Below, one piece after another: positions 14,701 to 29,700 of a stretch of 64,000 bases of DNA; within the stretch, counting starts at the first letter, position 1, and every line of letters begins with the position of its first letter. Where the stretch lies: the NCBI GenBank assembly GCA_949126835.1, contig OX421497.1, forward strand, positions 22,571,612 through 22,635,611, read 5' to 3'. The notes beneath the pieces are model-generated. The model was not told where the DNA came from. It made no database searches and saw only the letters and a list, made by a program, of their open reading frames with translations. The stretch comes from Anisus vortex (lineage: Eukaryota > Mollusca > Gastropoda > Planorbidae). Position numbers and translations under genes: made by a program.

Positions 14701-17700
14701 TACATTCTACCAAACATAGATAAAAGTCCATGAATGGTTAAATAAATCAAGCAATTTCATTTTTCAATTATAGGCCTACTGGATACATATTTAAAGTATT
14801 TTTCTAAAAGTTACGTCAGTTATGATGGAATTCACCTAAAGTAAAGGCAAAAAACAAAAATGATAACACAAACCCCCCCCCCCCCATTCCCCCAAAAAGA
14901 AACCAAACTGTGTCACAAAGTTTGTGGGGAAACTTCATCTCAACCAAATCTTACTGCAGTTCCATTTCTTCTTCTAGATGTCTCAGATCATCCCATTCTT
15001 GATCTTCATCTTCATTCACATCATCTGCATCATAATCATCATCATCTTCTGTATTTTCTGAGCCAGAGGTTCTTGTTGAAGACTTTTGCTTTAGATATGA
15101 CCTAATTTCATTTTTTTTTTCAACCCAAATTTTCATTGAAATATTTTAAATACACCAAAGTTAAATTGCTCAATTAATTCATAAAAAATGTTACAACAAA
15201 TTTTAAATACTTTACTAGACTTTAATTTGCATTTACATTCAATGCAGTTATTGAATATAAATGCATGTCATGTTATTATATAGCCTTCTGAAATGCAAAA
15301 TATACATAAATAATTAGGATATTACCGATTCATATTAAACGATTCTTTCAAAAATACATATATAAAAGAGAAATAAGTCTACTTTGTATACAATTCAGCA
15401 CCATTGCATGTAATGTTCAAAATAATACCAATTTAAAGAAATCAAAGAAAATATTAAATTTAACAGAAGCAAAAAGTGAACATAAGTAGACAAATATATT
15501 TAAAAAAAAATTGTCTTAAATAGACAATGAGAACTGAAATCAGACATATAAATTTTTCTCATATTCTAAAATGTTAAATTATCTTAGAATAAATGCTAAT
15601 TAAAATCTTTGACTTATAGTTTTAATATTTGTTCCATGATTGAAATAAATAGGCCTAAACATATAATAGAATACAATTTTGTTTTTAGAAAAAAGGTAAA
15701 AATTATATCCTGCTTTACAATTTTATTAAATAAACATTATCGTTACAGCTTTACAATATTTTCTTATCTTTTGTTTTTTTTTACTGTGATTTTTTAAAAT
15801 TTATTCTAAATGTTAAAAAAAGTCAACTAACAAACAAATAAAACAATATACCTGGTTGTAGTAAAATGAGAACTGCTAGTAAATGAGTCATCTAAATAGC
15901 TAAAAAAATATATACAATATTGTACATAATGGAAAAAAAATTTACACTCACACTTTAAAAACATTGTCAATTAGGGACATTGTGAATAATATTTTTTATA
16001 CAATACCAGAAATAGAAGGATATAGAAGTAGGCTAAGTTTGAACATAATTTATTTTGGGTATAATTAAGTAAATGAACACTTAGTGAAACACCATTTCAG
16101 CATGAAAGTGATATAAAAATATATAAGGACTAAAGTGATAACTGAATTCATGACTTTAAGTCTTAATGCTTTCTAATTCCTACTAAAGCCAAACTGCGGA
16201 TGTACCAGGTATCACATACTTACAGATCTTCATCACCACTCAAATCATCTTCCTCCATTACATATTCAGGTCCGACCTTTTTTTTTGTCTTGGCAATGAT
16301 AAGTTCTTGAAGCCTTTCTCTGAAGGAAATGTGAAAAATTCCAAGTTTTTCTGCCAAGTATCTACCATGTAAAGTCTTTCCTGATCCTTTAGGGCCTAAG
16401 ATAAACAGTCTAAGGGGTGGTACCTGAAAAATATAAGCAGGCCACATATCTAAACTCCATATAAAAAAGTTTGGCAATTTCTTAACATTAAAATTAATAT
16501 TTTAACACAACATCAATTTGATAGTGAATACTTTTCCATTATAGACTTGAAAAATGTTCCTTTATCCTATTCAGTATAAGCTAACTATTGCTTTGTCCAT
16601 TATAGACTTGAAAAATGTGCCTTTATCCGATTCAGTATAAGCTCACTATTGCTTTCTCTAACCACTCATTTTACGTTTGCTCTAGAAACTACTCAGAAAG
16701 GGGGCAATTAAAAAATCTTGTTTAGCTCCATTTACAAGGACAAAGTCATACAAATTCTCTTTCATCCAGTGAGACTTCTTGACATGGAATCAGGCACCAG
16801 TACAAACCAGGAAAAGCATCATCTTAGCATCATTGAAACCCTTATCAAAATGCAAGACTAAACTGAAACCAAGGATGAGCATAGGACACAATATAGTTCT
16901 TTTTAGAAAAAATGTTTTTTTTAATTATTTAAAAAAGAAAACTAAGCATTAGTTCACCATGGGGCAATTAATTTATTACCTTTAGTGGTCCAGTTTGTGC
17001 AACATACTCAGACGGCTTTTCTAAAAATGCTTCTTTTGTTTCATTTGAAGCAAAATAATAAACTCTTTCTCTATAAACTGCTGCGATTTCTGGGTTTCCA
17101 GGGACCAGAATCTCTGCTTCTTTTAACTTCACAGGGTCAAAATTTTTTGAATCGCCCAACAACCTTTTCTTGTTTGTCTGATCATCTTCCTGTAACATAA
17201 GGGTATCTCAGGATAGTAATGGTAACAAAAAAAAAACAACAGTTTAGCATTTGTAATCATGTAGCATAGAAGTCAGGCTAATGATTGTAACAATGTAACA
17301 AAAAGTAATGTTTCTGATTAAGGTAAGCTGGCACTGTACAGTACAGATGTTCTCAAGGCTCAGGGATCAAATCTTAAACCATTAAGGCATATATGAACTC
17401 AGACCTAAATATTTGCAAGAGAATCCTTTGATTTTTTGTATTTTTTGTTCTTTTTCCCTGACTACTTACTTCCCCTTCTTCCTCATCTTGTGAAGCCTCC
17501 TGCTCAATTTCCGTAGAATCTCCTTCTTGATCTTCTTCTTCTTCTTCCATATCTTGGGCTCCAAATTCCCAAGCATTATAGCTGAACATTCCTAAATAAA
17601 ATCATAATTGTTATTTTAATTACAAGCCTATTATTCTAAATAAGATTAAAATAGTGATTGTAATTAAAAGCTTATAATTCTATACGCTTATAATAGTTTA

Positions 17701-20700
17701 ATAATTATAGAACTATAATCATAAATTATTTCAAAACATTAAACTATAAAAAAATCAAAATAGGTTAAAATTCTTCAAGATATGCATAAAAAGGGAAAAT
17801 TGAGGCATAGAAACAACTTCAGAGAAATATAAAAAACGAACAATTATTGTTTACAAACAATTATTGTTGTTGAGTGTCTCAAATTTTGATTTTCAATTAT
17901 TATAATTCTGTAGTGAAATAATAAAGCTAATCACTTTGAATATGTTCCAGTACAAAATTCAAAGTTATCTCAGGAGTTTGTCCAGTTATATCCACTTTAA
18001 AAGGCTCAATAGGTGAATTGCTGGTGATAGCTGCCAGTAAGTTGTTCAGATCTTTATCAAAGTCACCCAAATTTTGTTTGAATGAAATAGCCTCAGGCTG
18101 CATTAGCAGCATCTGAAGATCACATACAAAATAAAAAAATAAAAATAAACATGAAAAAAATGTATGAATGAAGTGACAATGGCTATATTGAAAACATATT
18201 TCCCACAACCCTTGAAAAAGTACAAAAAATAAACAAACAACTAAGCATAACCATGGAATTAACAAACAACTAAGCATTACCATGGAATTAAAGTGATAAA
18301 ATTGTGATTGATGCAGAAGTCTTTTTTTTATTTATTTAGAAATGCTTAAAAGTGTAAGTAATGAATGCAAATAATTATAAATACCCTTAACTAAGAGTTT
18401 TGTAAAATTAATGGAGCTATTTAAAATAATTTTCATTTTTTTTTTTATGTATGCTTTTATTTATATATCATAAGTTAAAATGTTCACCTGTAATTCAGTT
18501 TCTTCAGGTGATGGCATTGGTTCCTCATCTGCTTCCTCATCAACAATTTCATCAGCTGATCTAGCTCCTGATAATGAAAATTAAGTTCCAAGTAATATTA
18601 AGAGTAGTAAAATATTTAAATATGGTTAATTGAAATTAATATTTTTATGAGTATTTGAAATAATATTTTTTATGTTCATTGATTTTCTATTTACTCATTG
18701 TAATTTTTTTTAAAGCGGTATTTTTTGCATTAATTTTACGAAAAATTTAATTTGCATATATTTTCCTGAATAGTATTTAGATATAAAAATTAAAGAGTTA
18801 GAGACATTTTTAGCACAACCTTTAGGACTAAGTTGAGTTACCAACTCTGAATCTTTTGTAGTATCTTCTTCCTCATCTTCTGAAATGAGAAAGAAATGTT
18901 TGTGAAAATTTTGTACAAAACTGTCAGGCTACTACAAGTACTGCTTCACATGATAATATTAATTGACCAAGCCTACAACTTTATTCACATTCATATCATC
19001 ATAGATATATTCATCTATGAAATAAAAAAAATAAATTCTGCAATGATGTAGCCTATATATACAATGTCATACCAGTACTTGCTAAAAAGTTCTTAATGAA
19101 TACCCAGAACAAAAAGTAATTCAAAATTATTTTCAAGACTGTGGAACTGTGCTTCTAAGAGTGACTCAGATATGTTCCAACCATTTGACTTCTCTTCAAG
19201 CACAAGCCTTAATCAAAGATATTCTTTTCACAAGGAGCAAATGTAATTAATTAAAAAGAGATTATAATTTAACAACTTAATAAATCTGAAGTAATGCTCA
19301 AGTATTCTGATTTTAAAATATTTTGAACAGAAGTTTTGGGTGTAAAACTGTAGTAATATTTTTAAAAGAAAAAGGTAAGAAAACGAAATTGGAAGAAATG
19401 AAATAGAAACCAAATTAAAACCAAAAACAAAAGATGATTTAAATGACGAAGGTGTTACAAATAATTCAACATGTCGTGTATCTCACTCTTCTTTCTTTCT
19501 CGTAAAGATTCAATGGTTGAAAAAAGTTCAGAATAATCATGAAATTCTTCAGCAAGTAAAGTAATGAAACTTGGTCCACGGGGCTGTTCCATTCCCATTT
19601 CAGTGAATGACCTATGTGTTTGAAGCTCTCCAGCTAATGTATCCCACAACACCTGATTGAGCTGTAAAGCAGCTGGTACAATAATCTAGTATACATTAGT
19701 ATTTGTCTTAAACAGAGTAACATAAAAGACAAGACTAGATGGTAATTAATTCCACATTTATTAATTGTTCTAAATGTATTTTATTTTCTTTGTTTTGTTA
19801 GCGAAGAATACTAACTTTTTTCTCAAATGAAGTAATATCTAATACATTTTAATCTGATGAACTCTTGTCATCTTTTGTTTCATTTCTCTTTTTAATACAT
19901 TTAGATAATAGATGACATTTTGTGTAATCTTTATGTCAAGGTTAAAAATATGAAAACTGTTTTTTTTTTTTCTCATGAAATAGCAATTTGAAGAGCTTTT
20001 TTAAAAGTATTTTTTTTTTACTAAAATTATTTTTCAGTTGTTTCAAGACTCTTTGACATGTAGAGTGAAGATATTTTTTTGCTGACAGTCATTTAATATT
20101 AAAGCAGGGAACTGTGCTTTTAATAGTGACTCAGACGACCATATAACTTTGTTTCAAGTAAGAGCCTATTAAGACGCATGAGGATACAATATTTAAAAAA
20201 AAGTATAAACATTGTTACTTCTCCCCTCCTCTCAATACACATTTTAAAAATCTTTTTGTTTAGTCAAAGTGTTTTGAATTCTAAATAAGTCAAAACGCTA
20301 TATAATATTGAAGCCGTCTGGTCCAGCGGTTAGTTCACCAGACTGTCAACCAAAAACCAACTGACAGGTGGCGGGTTCTAGCCCTGCGTCTGTAAACTTA
20401 TAAGATATTGTCAAATTTTGACTTAAAATATTCTTACTTTATATAATATATAATAAATGTATAAATATTTATATAGTTTGTGTTTTTGCAAAAAGGTTTG
20501 ACTAAAGTCCAAAGTATTTGTATTAAAAATTTCAATAATAATTAGCCAGACCTAAGCTATACCAAAGTTTGTAATTTATCAACATAAGCTCATTTATGAT
20601 TTTTTTATTGGTTGCAAAAATTATGGCTGAATGGAAAAAAACATGTTTAAAAAATAACAAATAGTAACCAAGTTTGTTTAAAAAACAACAACACAGCTAG

Positions 20701-23700
20701 ACATTAAGAAGGTCATGGCTTAATTTAAGCATGGAACTTTTAAGTTAACAACTGTTACAATGTATTGAATTTAGCTAGCTACACTAGTAAAATAATCTTG
20801 GTTGGGTTTTTATTCTTACCTAATCTGTCTTCTCTGTCCCTTCCAGCAGCTGCCTCTTCCATTGCCACCTTTTGCACTATGGATTAATAAAATAAATATA
20901 TATATATATATATATACACAGACAATAACACACTTATATAAATAGTTGGGGAAAAAAATATTGCTGGTCAGTGTGGGTAGAAAAACAATGCTATTGACCA
21001 AGGCAACTGACGAGCATTGCTTTCCTAGCTCAATGGAACAGCATTAGGGCTTTAAAAAGGCTTTTCTATATGATTACTTTACACACATAAATTATTTGAT
21101 AATTTAGAACATAAACCCAAAACAAAAATATCATTGACTAGATCAACAGTTATTGGTAATAAAAAAATTATTTTGTAATTATCAAATTATAAAGGCTGTA
21201 AGTAGATTACTAAAGTTCCCCATTATTTAAAAAAAAAATTGTTCTTTTAAAGTATACAAAGTTCCTTACTGAGTAGTCGCATTTTTTGCTCTTCCACTTC
21301 TTTGTCTAGTCTTTTTTGCTCGTCGGCAAGGCTAAGCAGAAAAAATAAAGATTAAATACATCAAAGTTCAATGAAAAATTGACAAAAATACAAATGTAAA
21401 GACTGATGTATAAAGCTATGAATTTTAGACGGTTGTTAAAACACAAAAATGCATGAATTACCCTTAAAGTATGAAGTTTGAATGCTTATTTTCCCGAGAA
21501 TAGTTTGAATGTATAATATTATTTGTTATAAGTTGTTTGTTAGTTTGTTATTTAAAGATTTTGTCAAAAGTAACTAAATAAGTGGAAAAAAAATTGTCCA
21601 ATTAAATTATATTTTGAGGTGGTACTTATAAGTTTATAAGCATTATAGGATTCTTCATGTGCTGAGAAAAGAAGAAGGCAACAGCAATGAATCAGCCCTC
21701 CATTGGCCTCCAGATGGATAGAGAAAGACACGTCCACCAAAAGCAAGGTGGCCAATAAAAGCAGAACAGGAAGTGAAAAACTGCTGTTATTCTTAAGACA
21801 TGATCTGTGTTCTCGCACATGATAAAGAAAAGTGGAAAATGTTGTTGCCATGGCATCACAAGAAGCAGTGCTTTTTTTGTGACGGTAAGCACCGGTACGG
21901 CGTACCGTCACCTTTTTCAATGTGGGGAAAAAATTATTACTTTTCTTGTATTTTAATGTTTATTATTAATTTATTATATTATTAATTTGATAAAATTGAA
22001 TTTTTAAAAAATTGCGCCCAATAAGAATTAAAATATAAAATGCGAAATTGCTTTAAAAGTTAGGCAATCCATCACTGAGTACCTGCACCTATTTTTTTTT
22101 ACAAAAAAAGCACTGACGAGAAGTAATAAATAAACTTTTAAGTACAGTTAGGAAATAGAGGGTTAATTTCCAAGGAATCATGATTACTTGTAGTTAGCAA
22201 AGAGAATATCAATTTACTTTGTTTGAGGTTATTGATTGACCAATTGCAACGATTAAATTAATATGCAAAGATCAAAAGGAATAACTAACAAATTGAAAAA
22301 ATCAAAAACAATAGCTAACAAATTGAAATACTTACTGTTTTCTTCTTTCTTCTTCTTGTTTAGCCAGCTGCTCTCTTAAAGCCTTCTCCTTCTCTCGGCG
22401 CTGCATTTGCTTCAAAATGAACTCCCTGTTTTTTAAGCAATATCTTATAGTGGTCAGGTCAATGATTTCTGCCCTGGAAATTTCCTCCCCAGAAATCTTG
22501 TCACCAAGAACTATGACATCATCTGGAAGAAGATTTCTCTCCACGCAAGCATTCCATTGTTCTTTATTATTAGGGAAGTTGTCAAGGATCCATGAACCAT
22601 ATCTGAACAAAACATTTTAATTATTAATCAAAGAGTAAAATATCAAAGCATTTAAAAAAAGAAAAAGTGTCAATTTTAAAGAAGAGAAATCAAAATTAGA
22701 ATATGTTAACCAAAGAAACAAAAAAGCATAAACTCAGTTTTATTTCTAATAATAAGTTCTAAGAGAATTAATTATTTTTTTAACAATCATTTCAAGAAAA
22801 ATTATAGTGAGGAACTTATTTCTTTGTGACAAACATTATAATGAACAAATGACAACTAGAAGAAGTGAAGAATTACAAATCTAGCAGCCATCCTATCTGT
22901 AGACGAAAGCTGTGAGGCAGAAATTCGAGCCAGGATTATGTCAGCAATGGTGGCAATGGCTAGACTAAACAGAATATGGACTAGCAAAAGCATTAGTCTC
23001 CCAACAAAGCTCAGGCTTTACAGAACCCTTGTGAAAGCCATTGTTCTGCGCGGATGTAAGACCTGTACACTGCTACCAGCCACCGAAAACAAGTTGCAGG
23101 CATTCAAAAATCCTTCAAATCTCCTACCTAGAACACAGGACTGAGTATGTCTGGGTAAACTATCCTCAATTGCGGGCCCTCAAGACACCATTATTGCAAC
23201 AATCAAGCGGGGCAAACTGACATGGTTCAGTCATGTGTTGCAGCATAATAACTTGCCAAAAAACATCCTCCAACGCACTGTAGAAGGTGGACATCAGAGA
23301 GGCAGTCACCAGAAATGCTTGCTCAACAATATAAAAGATTGGACAAAGCTGCAAACAACTGAACTATTGACAGCTGCTCAAGATGGGCAAAAATGGAGAA
23401 AGATGACTGCTGAGGTGTTCATTCGCTCCCCCTCAACAACCCCAACGGTCTAGGGATTGATGATGATTTCTTTGTGAAGATAGTACTAATGATGAAAGTT
23501 GCAAACTTTGAATTTAGTACATAACTTTATTTAAAAAATACTTACAAAGGTCCATCAATTTTATTGTTTCTCATTTCCTTTTCCCAGTCTTTGATGGCTT
23601 TCTCTAAAACTTCAGCCTGCACTTCTGGTGTTAATGTAATATCAATAGCTTCAGCATCAGCTACAGCAATACTGACTATGCCGTAAACATCAGGATGATT

Positions 23701-26700
23701 CTCATCCACCTTGACGAACAAATTTTAAGTCACACAGTTTAAATATAACATTATAATTTGTTTACAACAATAAAACTTCAAATATCTAGTTTATGTTTTT
23801 ATGTTCACAGTTGAATTCTTGACTGACCTCTGGTTCAGGTAAAGGTTGAAAGACCTCGTCAGGAATATCATCGATAGTTTCATTGGATCTGATTGGAGTG
23901 ATATGATCAGACGTGTTTTCTCCCTGCTCTTCAATTTTCACAATTTTATCTTCATCGTCATTTCTGGAGTCTTCCCCTTCTCCCTCTTCTTCCTCTTCCT
24001 CTTGTTCTGTTAAATTGTAAATATTTTTTCATGAAAATAAATATTTAGCAAAGCAGATCAAAGGTTAAGTCCCCTGGGAGGACATGATCGTGTAAAGACT
24101 TTTTTAAAATCAATATAGAATTTGTACTGATCTGAAAAAGAATCAGCTAAAAACTACTTTTAAAAATAATTTTAGATTTAAACATTTATTTTTCATGGAT
24201 AGATCTTTTTTTCATATTTTGATCTTAAAAAGTAAATAGATAACTTTAATCTAACTAAATATAAGATAAACATTTTAAACCATTCTCATTATCATCCTAA
24301 TCATTGTTTCAATTCAAACCATTAATGTTTAATACTAGACAAAAAATTTTTATTTTGTAGAATAAAAAAGCATGATCTAAATTTATTACATTTCTGTTCA
24401 TTTCTCAACTAGCCATATCTTTAATTCAGAGTACTTTGCCTTTTCCCTCATTTGGTAAAAGAAATTCTGTATTATTCAAACAATTTTAAATTGTTTCTAT
24501 GGACGCTGATTAACCTTTATGAATGATGATCTAAAAAAACACAAAAGTTGAGGACAGTTGTTTTAACATTCTGTTTGATTTTCTGTGCATATTGTTATCT
24601 GTTAAGTCAAGTAAAAACTTGCTGCATTTTGCCCCATTTTGCCCTTCTGAAAAAAGGTTGGATCCTTTTGGAAGATAGTATGAACTTAAACAGATTTTTA
24701 AACATCCTTATTTCTATTGATGTATTTGCTGTTTTTAAATATAAAATAGATAATATTGTAATAATTTTACTTTTTATTTTTTAGTATTAAAATTACAGAA
24801 TATAGTAATATATTCTTATTGATATATATTCTTAGTAATATATTCAATATATATATTTATTGGTTATAAGTATATAAAACAAAAATAAATTTAAAATCAT
24901 TTCAATTTTAGAAGTACAGTAAAAAATATTATCATTAGCAAACAGTGAAACAATTTTGTAGCATAAATAATTTTCTTTAAACCTCAGTAAAAATTTAAAA
25001 ACAAAAAAAAAGTACAAAAGCAGACTTTGGAAAAAATCCCAAAAAGTCAATTTCCTGTTGAAGGGAATTTTAATTATTTATAAAATTTGTATTGATTGCT
25101 TAATTTTTTAAAATAGATTTCTATTTATTTATGGACTTTTTGACAATTATGTCAAATTTAAGAGAGAAAAAAGACAGCCATCCTGGAAATATCTGATTTG
25201 TTTTACATTTTTGCTGTTGCTAAAATCAATATTAATAACAAATGTTTAAAGAAGATATAAACATTAATTTCATTAACAATATAATGAAAACATGAACACA
25301 GTAATTATAAGTTAACATTACCAACTTCTGTGAAAGTACTTTCTTTCCTTTGTTTCATTTCTGAATAAATGAAATATCCTTAATATTTCGTTCTTTGAAA
25401 GAGTTAAAAATTATCCAAAACAAATATTTAGCTAAGGTGTAAAAATTGACAAATTTTTTTATACTATAGAATCATTAAGGCATAAAGCTAAGAGTAGAAA
25501 GTTGCTAAAAAAATATAATATTGTAGCCTTTCCAAAAATAAATGGTATTAAAGAATTACATTATTTTATTTTTGACTTATGTATAGACTAAAACATCAAA
25601 TAGTGCTTTTGCAAATTTAAAACAGATCCTTAATTTCTAAACTTAATGAACACATCTTCTTCCTAATTATTTTTTAAATGTCTTTTTCTGCAATAATATA
25701 GAAAACTGTCTTTAAATTGTAGTATAATACACTATAAATTAAGAAAGACTTTAGTCACTTTAAATTTCTGTCTACTTGCTTAGGTAAGCTACAGAACAAT
25801 AATTAAGTGGATCAGCATAGTCAAATTTGTTTTGAAACATACCTATTTCCTTTTTAGCTGCCTCTATAGCTAAACGTGCTCGTCTCTCTGTAATGATAAT
25901 GAAAGTAAAATTTGTTGTTTTTTGTATTTTACTAGAAACTTCTTAACAAAATTGATCTATAGAAATATCAAAGTACTAAGATTTTGTACAAAACTAAAAT
26001 ACTAAGAACATATAAAAATATTACGAATGTAATAATCTTTGGCTGCTCTTTGGAAACGTAATAATAAGTAATTATAGTTTAAATAACAAAGTTACAAAAA
26101 CTAAATAATGTAGCTATGTTGATATTTATTTCTCACCTTCTTCTTTGGCTGCAGCATCTGCCTCCATTCTTTCTTTTAGTTTTGCTTTGACCTGCGTGAT
26201 GGCTTTGGCTAATGCTTCTTGCTTAATCTTATCAACATATTTTCTTTTTTCCTCCTCTTGAGCTGGTTTACTAACCTCATCTATATTAAAAACCTGATCA
26301 AAGATAAAAAAAATAAAAAAAATTACAAAAATGAAACATGAGGCACAGTGGTTAAGCTGGGCTGGCATACCAGAGGTCCCACAGTGACCCTACACGCTGG
26401 AACACACCAAGCGACGGGTGCTACTACCACACAAGCTATCAGTTGTCATTGTGCCGTGCGTGAGGAGGGGAGATCTCAGAAGCACACTGAGAGCCCACCT
26501 CTGCTCTCCCCCAAACTGTTTGTATTTTCATGCTGCATTTTTTACATGTCCAGGCCTAAAACAGACTCTAAACTTTAAAAAAAACGATTTTGTGCACAAT
26601 TTACATTGACTGTACTTTGTCTAAATTCAAACATAACTGCACATTCATATTTTTAAGTTAAAAATGTAACATGCACTTTAACCATGAAATGATACCTTTT

Positions 26701-29700
26701 TTGTTTTACTAGAATAATTATTTAACATTAACAACAGTAATATTGATTAATCCACTGTATGTAGTGTTCACATTGACTTGAAAACACTTATTTACTGGCC
26801 CTATGACTCTAATACTCTAATTTATTTGGTCTGAAAGGGAAACTTACTAAAAGATTTCAAATCTTTTTTTTAGTGTTTCGGCTTTTAATTTTTTTTTAAC
26901 TTTAAGACAATTAATCAATATTACTGAACAATAAATGTTAAATAATTATTCTAGTAATTGTATTTTTTAAACTTTTATTAGCATACATAAAAAAATTATT
27001 CAGTTTATGTGCATACCTTTGCACCATATTTCTGGGCTAACAAATTACACAGAGTTGTCTTTCCTGAAAAAGGACACCCAATAACTGCAAGTTTACAGGG
27101 AGGCCTGGGTTGAGGTGGCAAAAGATATGGTCTCGGATTTCTAGTAAATTTCTGAAAGGCTTCTTCTGAAGACAATACATACATTTTGTCCAAAAAGCTG
27201 CAAAGTTGAAGAGACAAAATCATTTTTAAACATTTAATAATTCAATGTTATAAAAAAATGTGAATTTGATAATTGCAATACAAATGCAATGAAACAGTTT
27301 TAATTAATTCAAATGTAATAGCGGTAAAATGCTTTGTTAAACACATTTACATATATCTTACTGCACACACAACATAATTTTTAAATCATTTATTAAAATA
27401 AAGTGTTCATGAGTGTTCATGCGTTATTTAATAAACGATGATAATAAATAAAAGACGTATAAACTTTAAATTTTGTTTTACCTGACTGCATAATCAGGTT
27501 TGCCATGGACAGCATTTCCTTCCCATAAAGCCACAGGACAGTAATTTATCCATTTGCTGCGGCGCCAACGAAATCGAGGGGCAACCATTTGTTTGGATGC
27601 CAAGCTTCTCATTAGTTCTTCTGCTTCAACTTCCTCTGGCATGTCTTCCTCTTCTGACTCTAAAAGCCTCTTGACAACAGCAGCTGGGCGCAATGGAAAA
27701 GTCTGCAATTTCTGCATTAGTTGCTGTTTGATGACATCAGCATAGAGTTCAAATAGATTGCACAGTTACAACATTACTGTTATGTTAATTTAACCCCATT
27801 GATAGTTCATTTTTATGATCAAAGTAAATAGAAAGCATGTGAACATTTTCATTTCCTACCTTTGGCTAATATAGATCTAGTGCTAAAGTGGTAATTATTA
27901 TAAGGTGTGATTAAATAACACAATGGGAATAAGTAATGAAAGGTTATCTTAAAATTGATTATGAAAGAGCAGGTTAAATAAGAAGAATGACAAAAACATC
28001 CATACTTTTATAAGGCAAGATCCCTATTAAATGCGTTTTTAAACAAGAGCATTTATCAGTCTTGTTGTAAGAATGACATAGTGAAATGAATGTTATATGG
28101 ACTAACCTTATAACAAAGAAAAAACAAAAAAGGAGGTTTTGACTTTAAAATATAATAGAAAGCATAATATAAGATGTGAGAGCTTACACAAATCATCTTA
28201 TATCACATCAATTATTTAATATTTTTAAAATATTTAAAAGAATAAGAAAAAAAAGAGCTTTACAAAGTTCAACTGATAAGCTGAGAAAAAAGTTTACCTT
28301 AAAAATAGTAACAGGTGATTCATTTCCATCCAATTCAACTAGATACTGTTGGTCATGATCTGCCATATATTCCTGTTTAAAATTTATAAAATGTTTCTCA
28401 CAACAGAACTGATCAAATTCTCATGTTGAGCAACAATTAAATGATTAATTGAATGACTAAATGTGTAACCAAATACTTCAATCATTCCCCTAACCATGGG
28501 TGTCACCACAAGTAGGGCACCAGCAACCTTCTTAACTTCTTGGGAATTCTTTTTAACTTCAATGTGGTCCACGCCACAAATAAAAACAACAACAACTAAA
28601 AAGCATTCACTCCGCTTACCAACCCAACCAAAAGAATAGCATGAACCAATAAGAAATCCAAACATAAACAACAGGTAAATAAGAAGTATGAAAAACAAAA
28701 TACCTCTTGAATCTTTAATACATTGTTTCTGTATCTGCCGATATTGTCTGATACATATGGTTGCATGTCCTCAGGTCTTCTAACAAGCCTCTGTAAAACC
28801 TCCACTGCAAGCTCTCTGTTCTGTTAGACAATAAAAGTCTTTAAGTTCATTCATAAAAGTGTGCATCGAAAAAATAAATGTAATTATCAGAAGAAAGTAA
28901 ATTGTTGGAATAGTGCATTATTGGGAATGATGTTTGAAGCATTTCTATTAATATCTTCCAAAGAAAATGCTACAATACTGATACACTATTGTGTTAGCAA
29001 ATCTACAGCACAATTTCTTTATTTAGACCCCAATACTGATTTTGAATATTAAGTCCACAAAAATAGAGATGAAATGACCCAATAAAGAAAAAAAACCATT
29101 CTATTATTTTAATTGTACACACAATTAGATTTGTAAAGCTTTTGAAATTGTTCATAAGCTTAAAATGAGCTATAGATTCTGGTTTAAATTTCTGTTAGAC
29201 TGCATTGTTATGGGAAATATAACACAGTTTTAGAAGGTCATGGCAAATATTAGACAAGTTATTCTAAGTTCCTTGTTACTTATAAATAATTCTTGATGTA
29301 TTGGAAATGAAATATTTCCATATATTATGTGTCCTTTTATCTTTCTCTCTATGAATGTAAATATCTTGAAATAAATATACATAATTAGTTAGTTTACTTC
29401 TACTGTTTCCTCTTCCTCTTCTCCAAACTCTTCTTCCTCTGCTTCTTCTTCTTCATTTACATTTTCTTTTACTTGTTCCTTTTGATAATGAAATATAAAA
29501 AAAAAATATCTGTAAAAAGGCTTAAAAATAAAAGAAAAAAAATGAATTAAATCTTTAGCCAAACCTTTTTTATTTAACGAAACAATAATTACATTTGTTT
29601 TACAAATGAAAACACAATCAGTAGGCTACTAGTAAACTCTTGGGAAGTAGAGACTTACAACAACAAAAAAGTAATTTTTTCACTCACAACTTTCTTTTCT

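Noticed and set aside
14950..15101. Apparent stop codon TAA directly after AK9 exon 28
   Set aside because: It lies in the GTAAGA donor, and splicing there gives the phase that exon 29 needs.
19456..19486. Extension of AK9 exon 20 to a GTAACA donor at 19458
   Set aside because: It would put exon 21 out of frame, whereas the GTGAGA donor at 19486 gives the correct phase.
20312..20398. Functional tRNA gene
   Set aside because: Box motifs are present, but the anticodon and acceptor stems do not pair properly.
27724..27768. Extension of AK9 exon 10 upstream to an earlier acceptor
   Set aside because: An in-frame TAA precedes this stretch and no AG fits, while the acceptor at 27724 joins exon 9 in phase.
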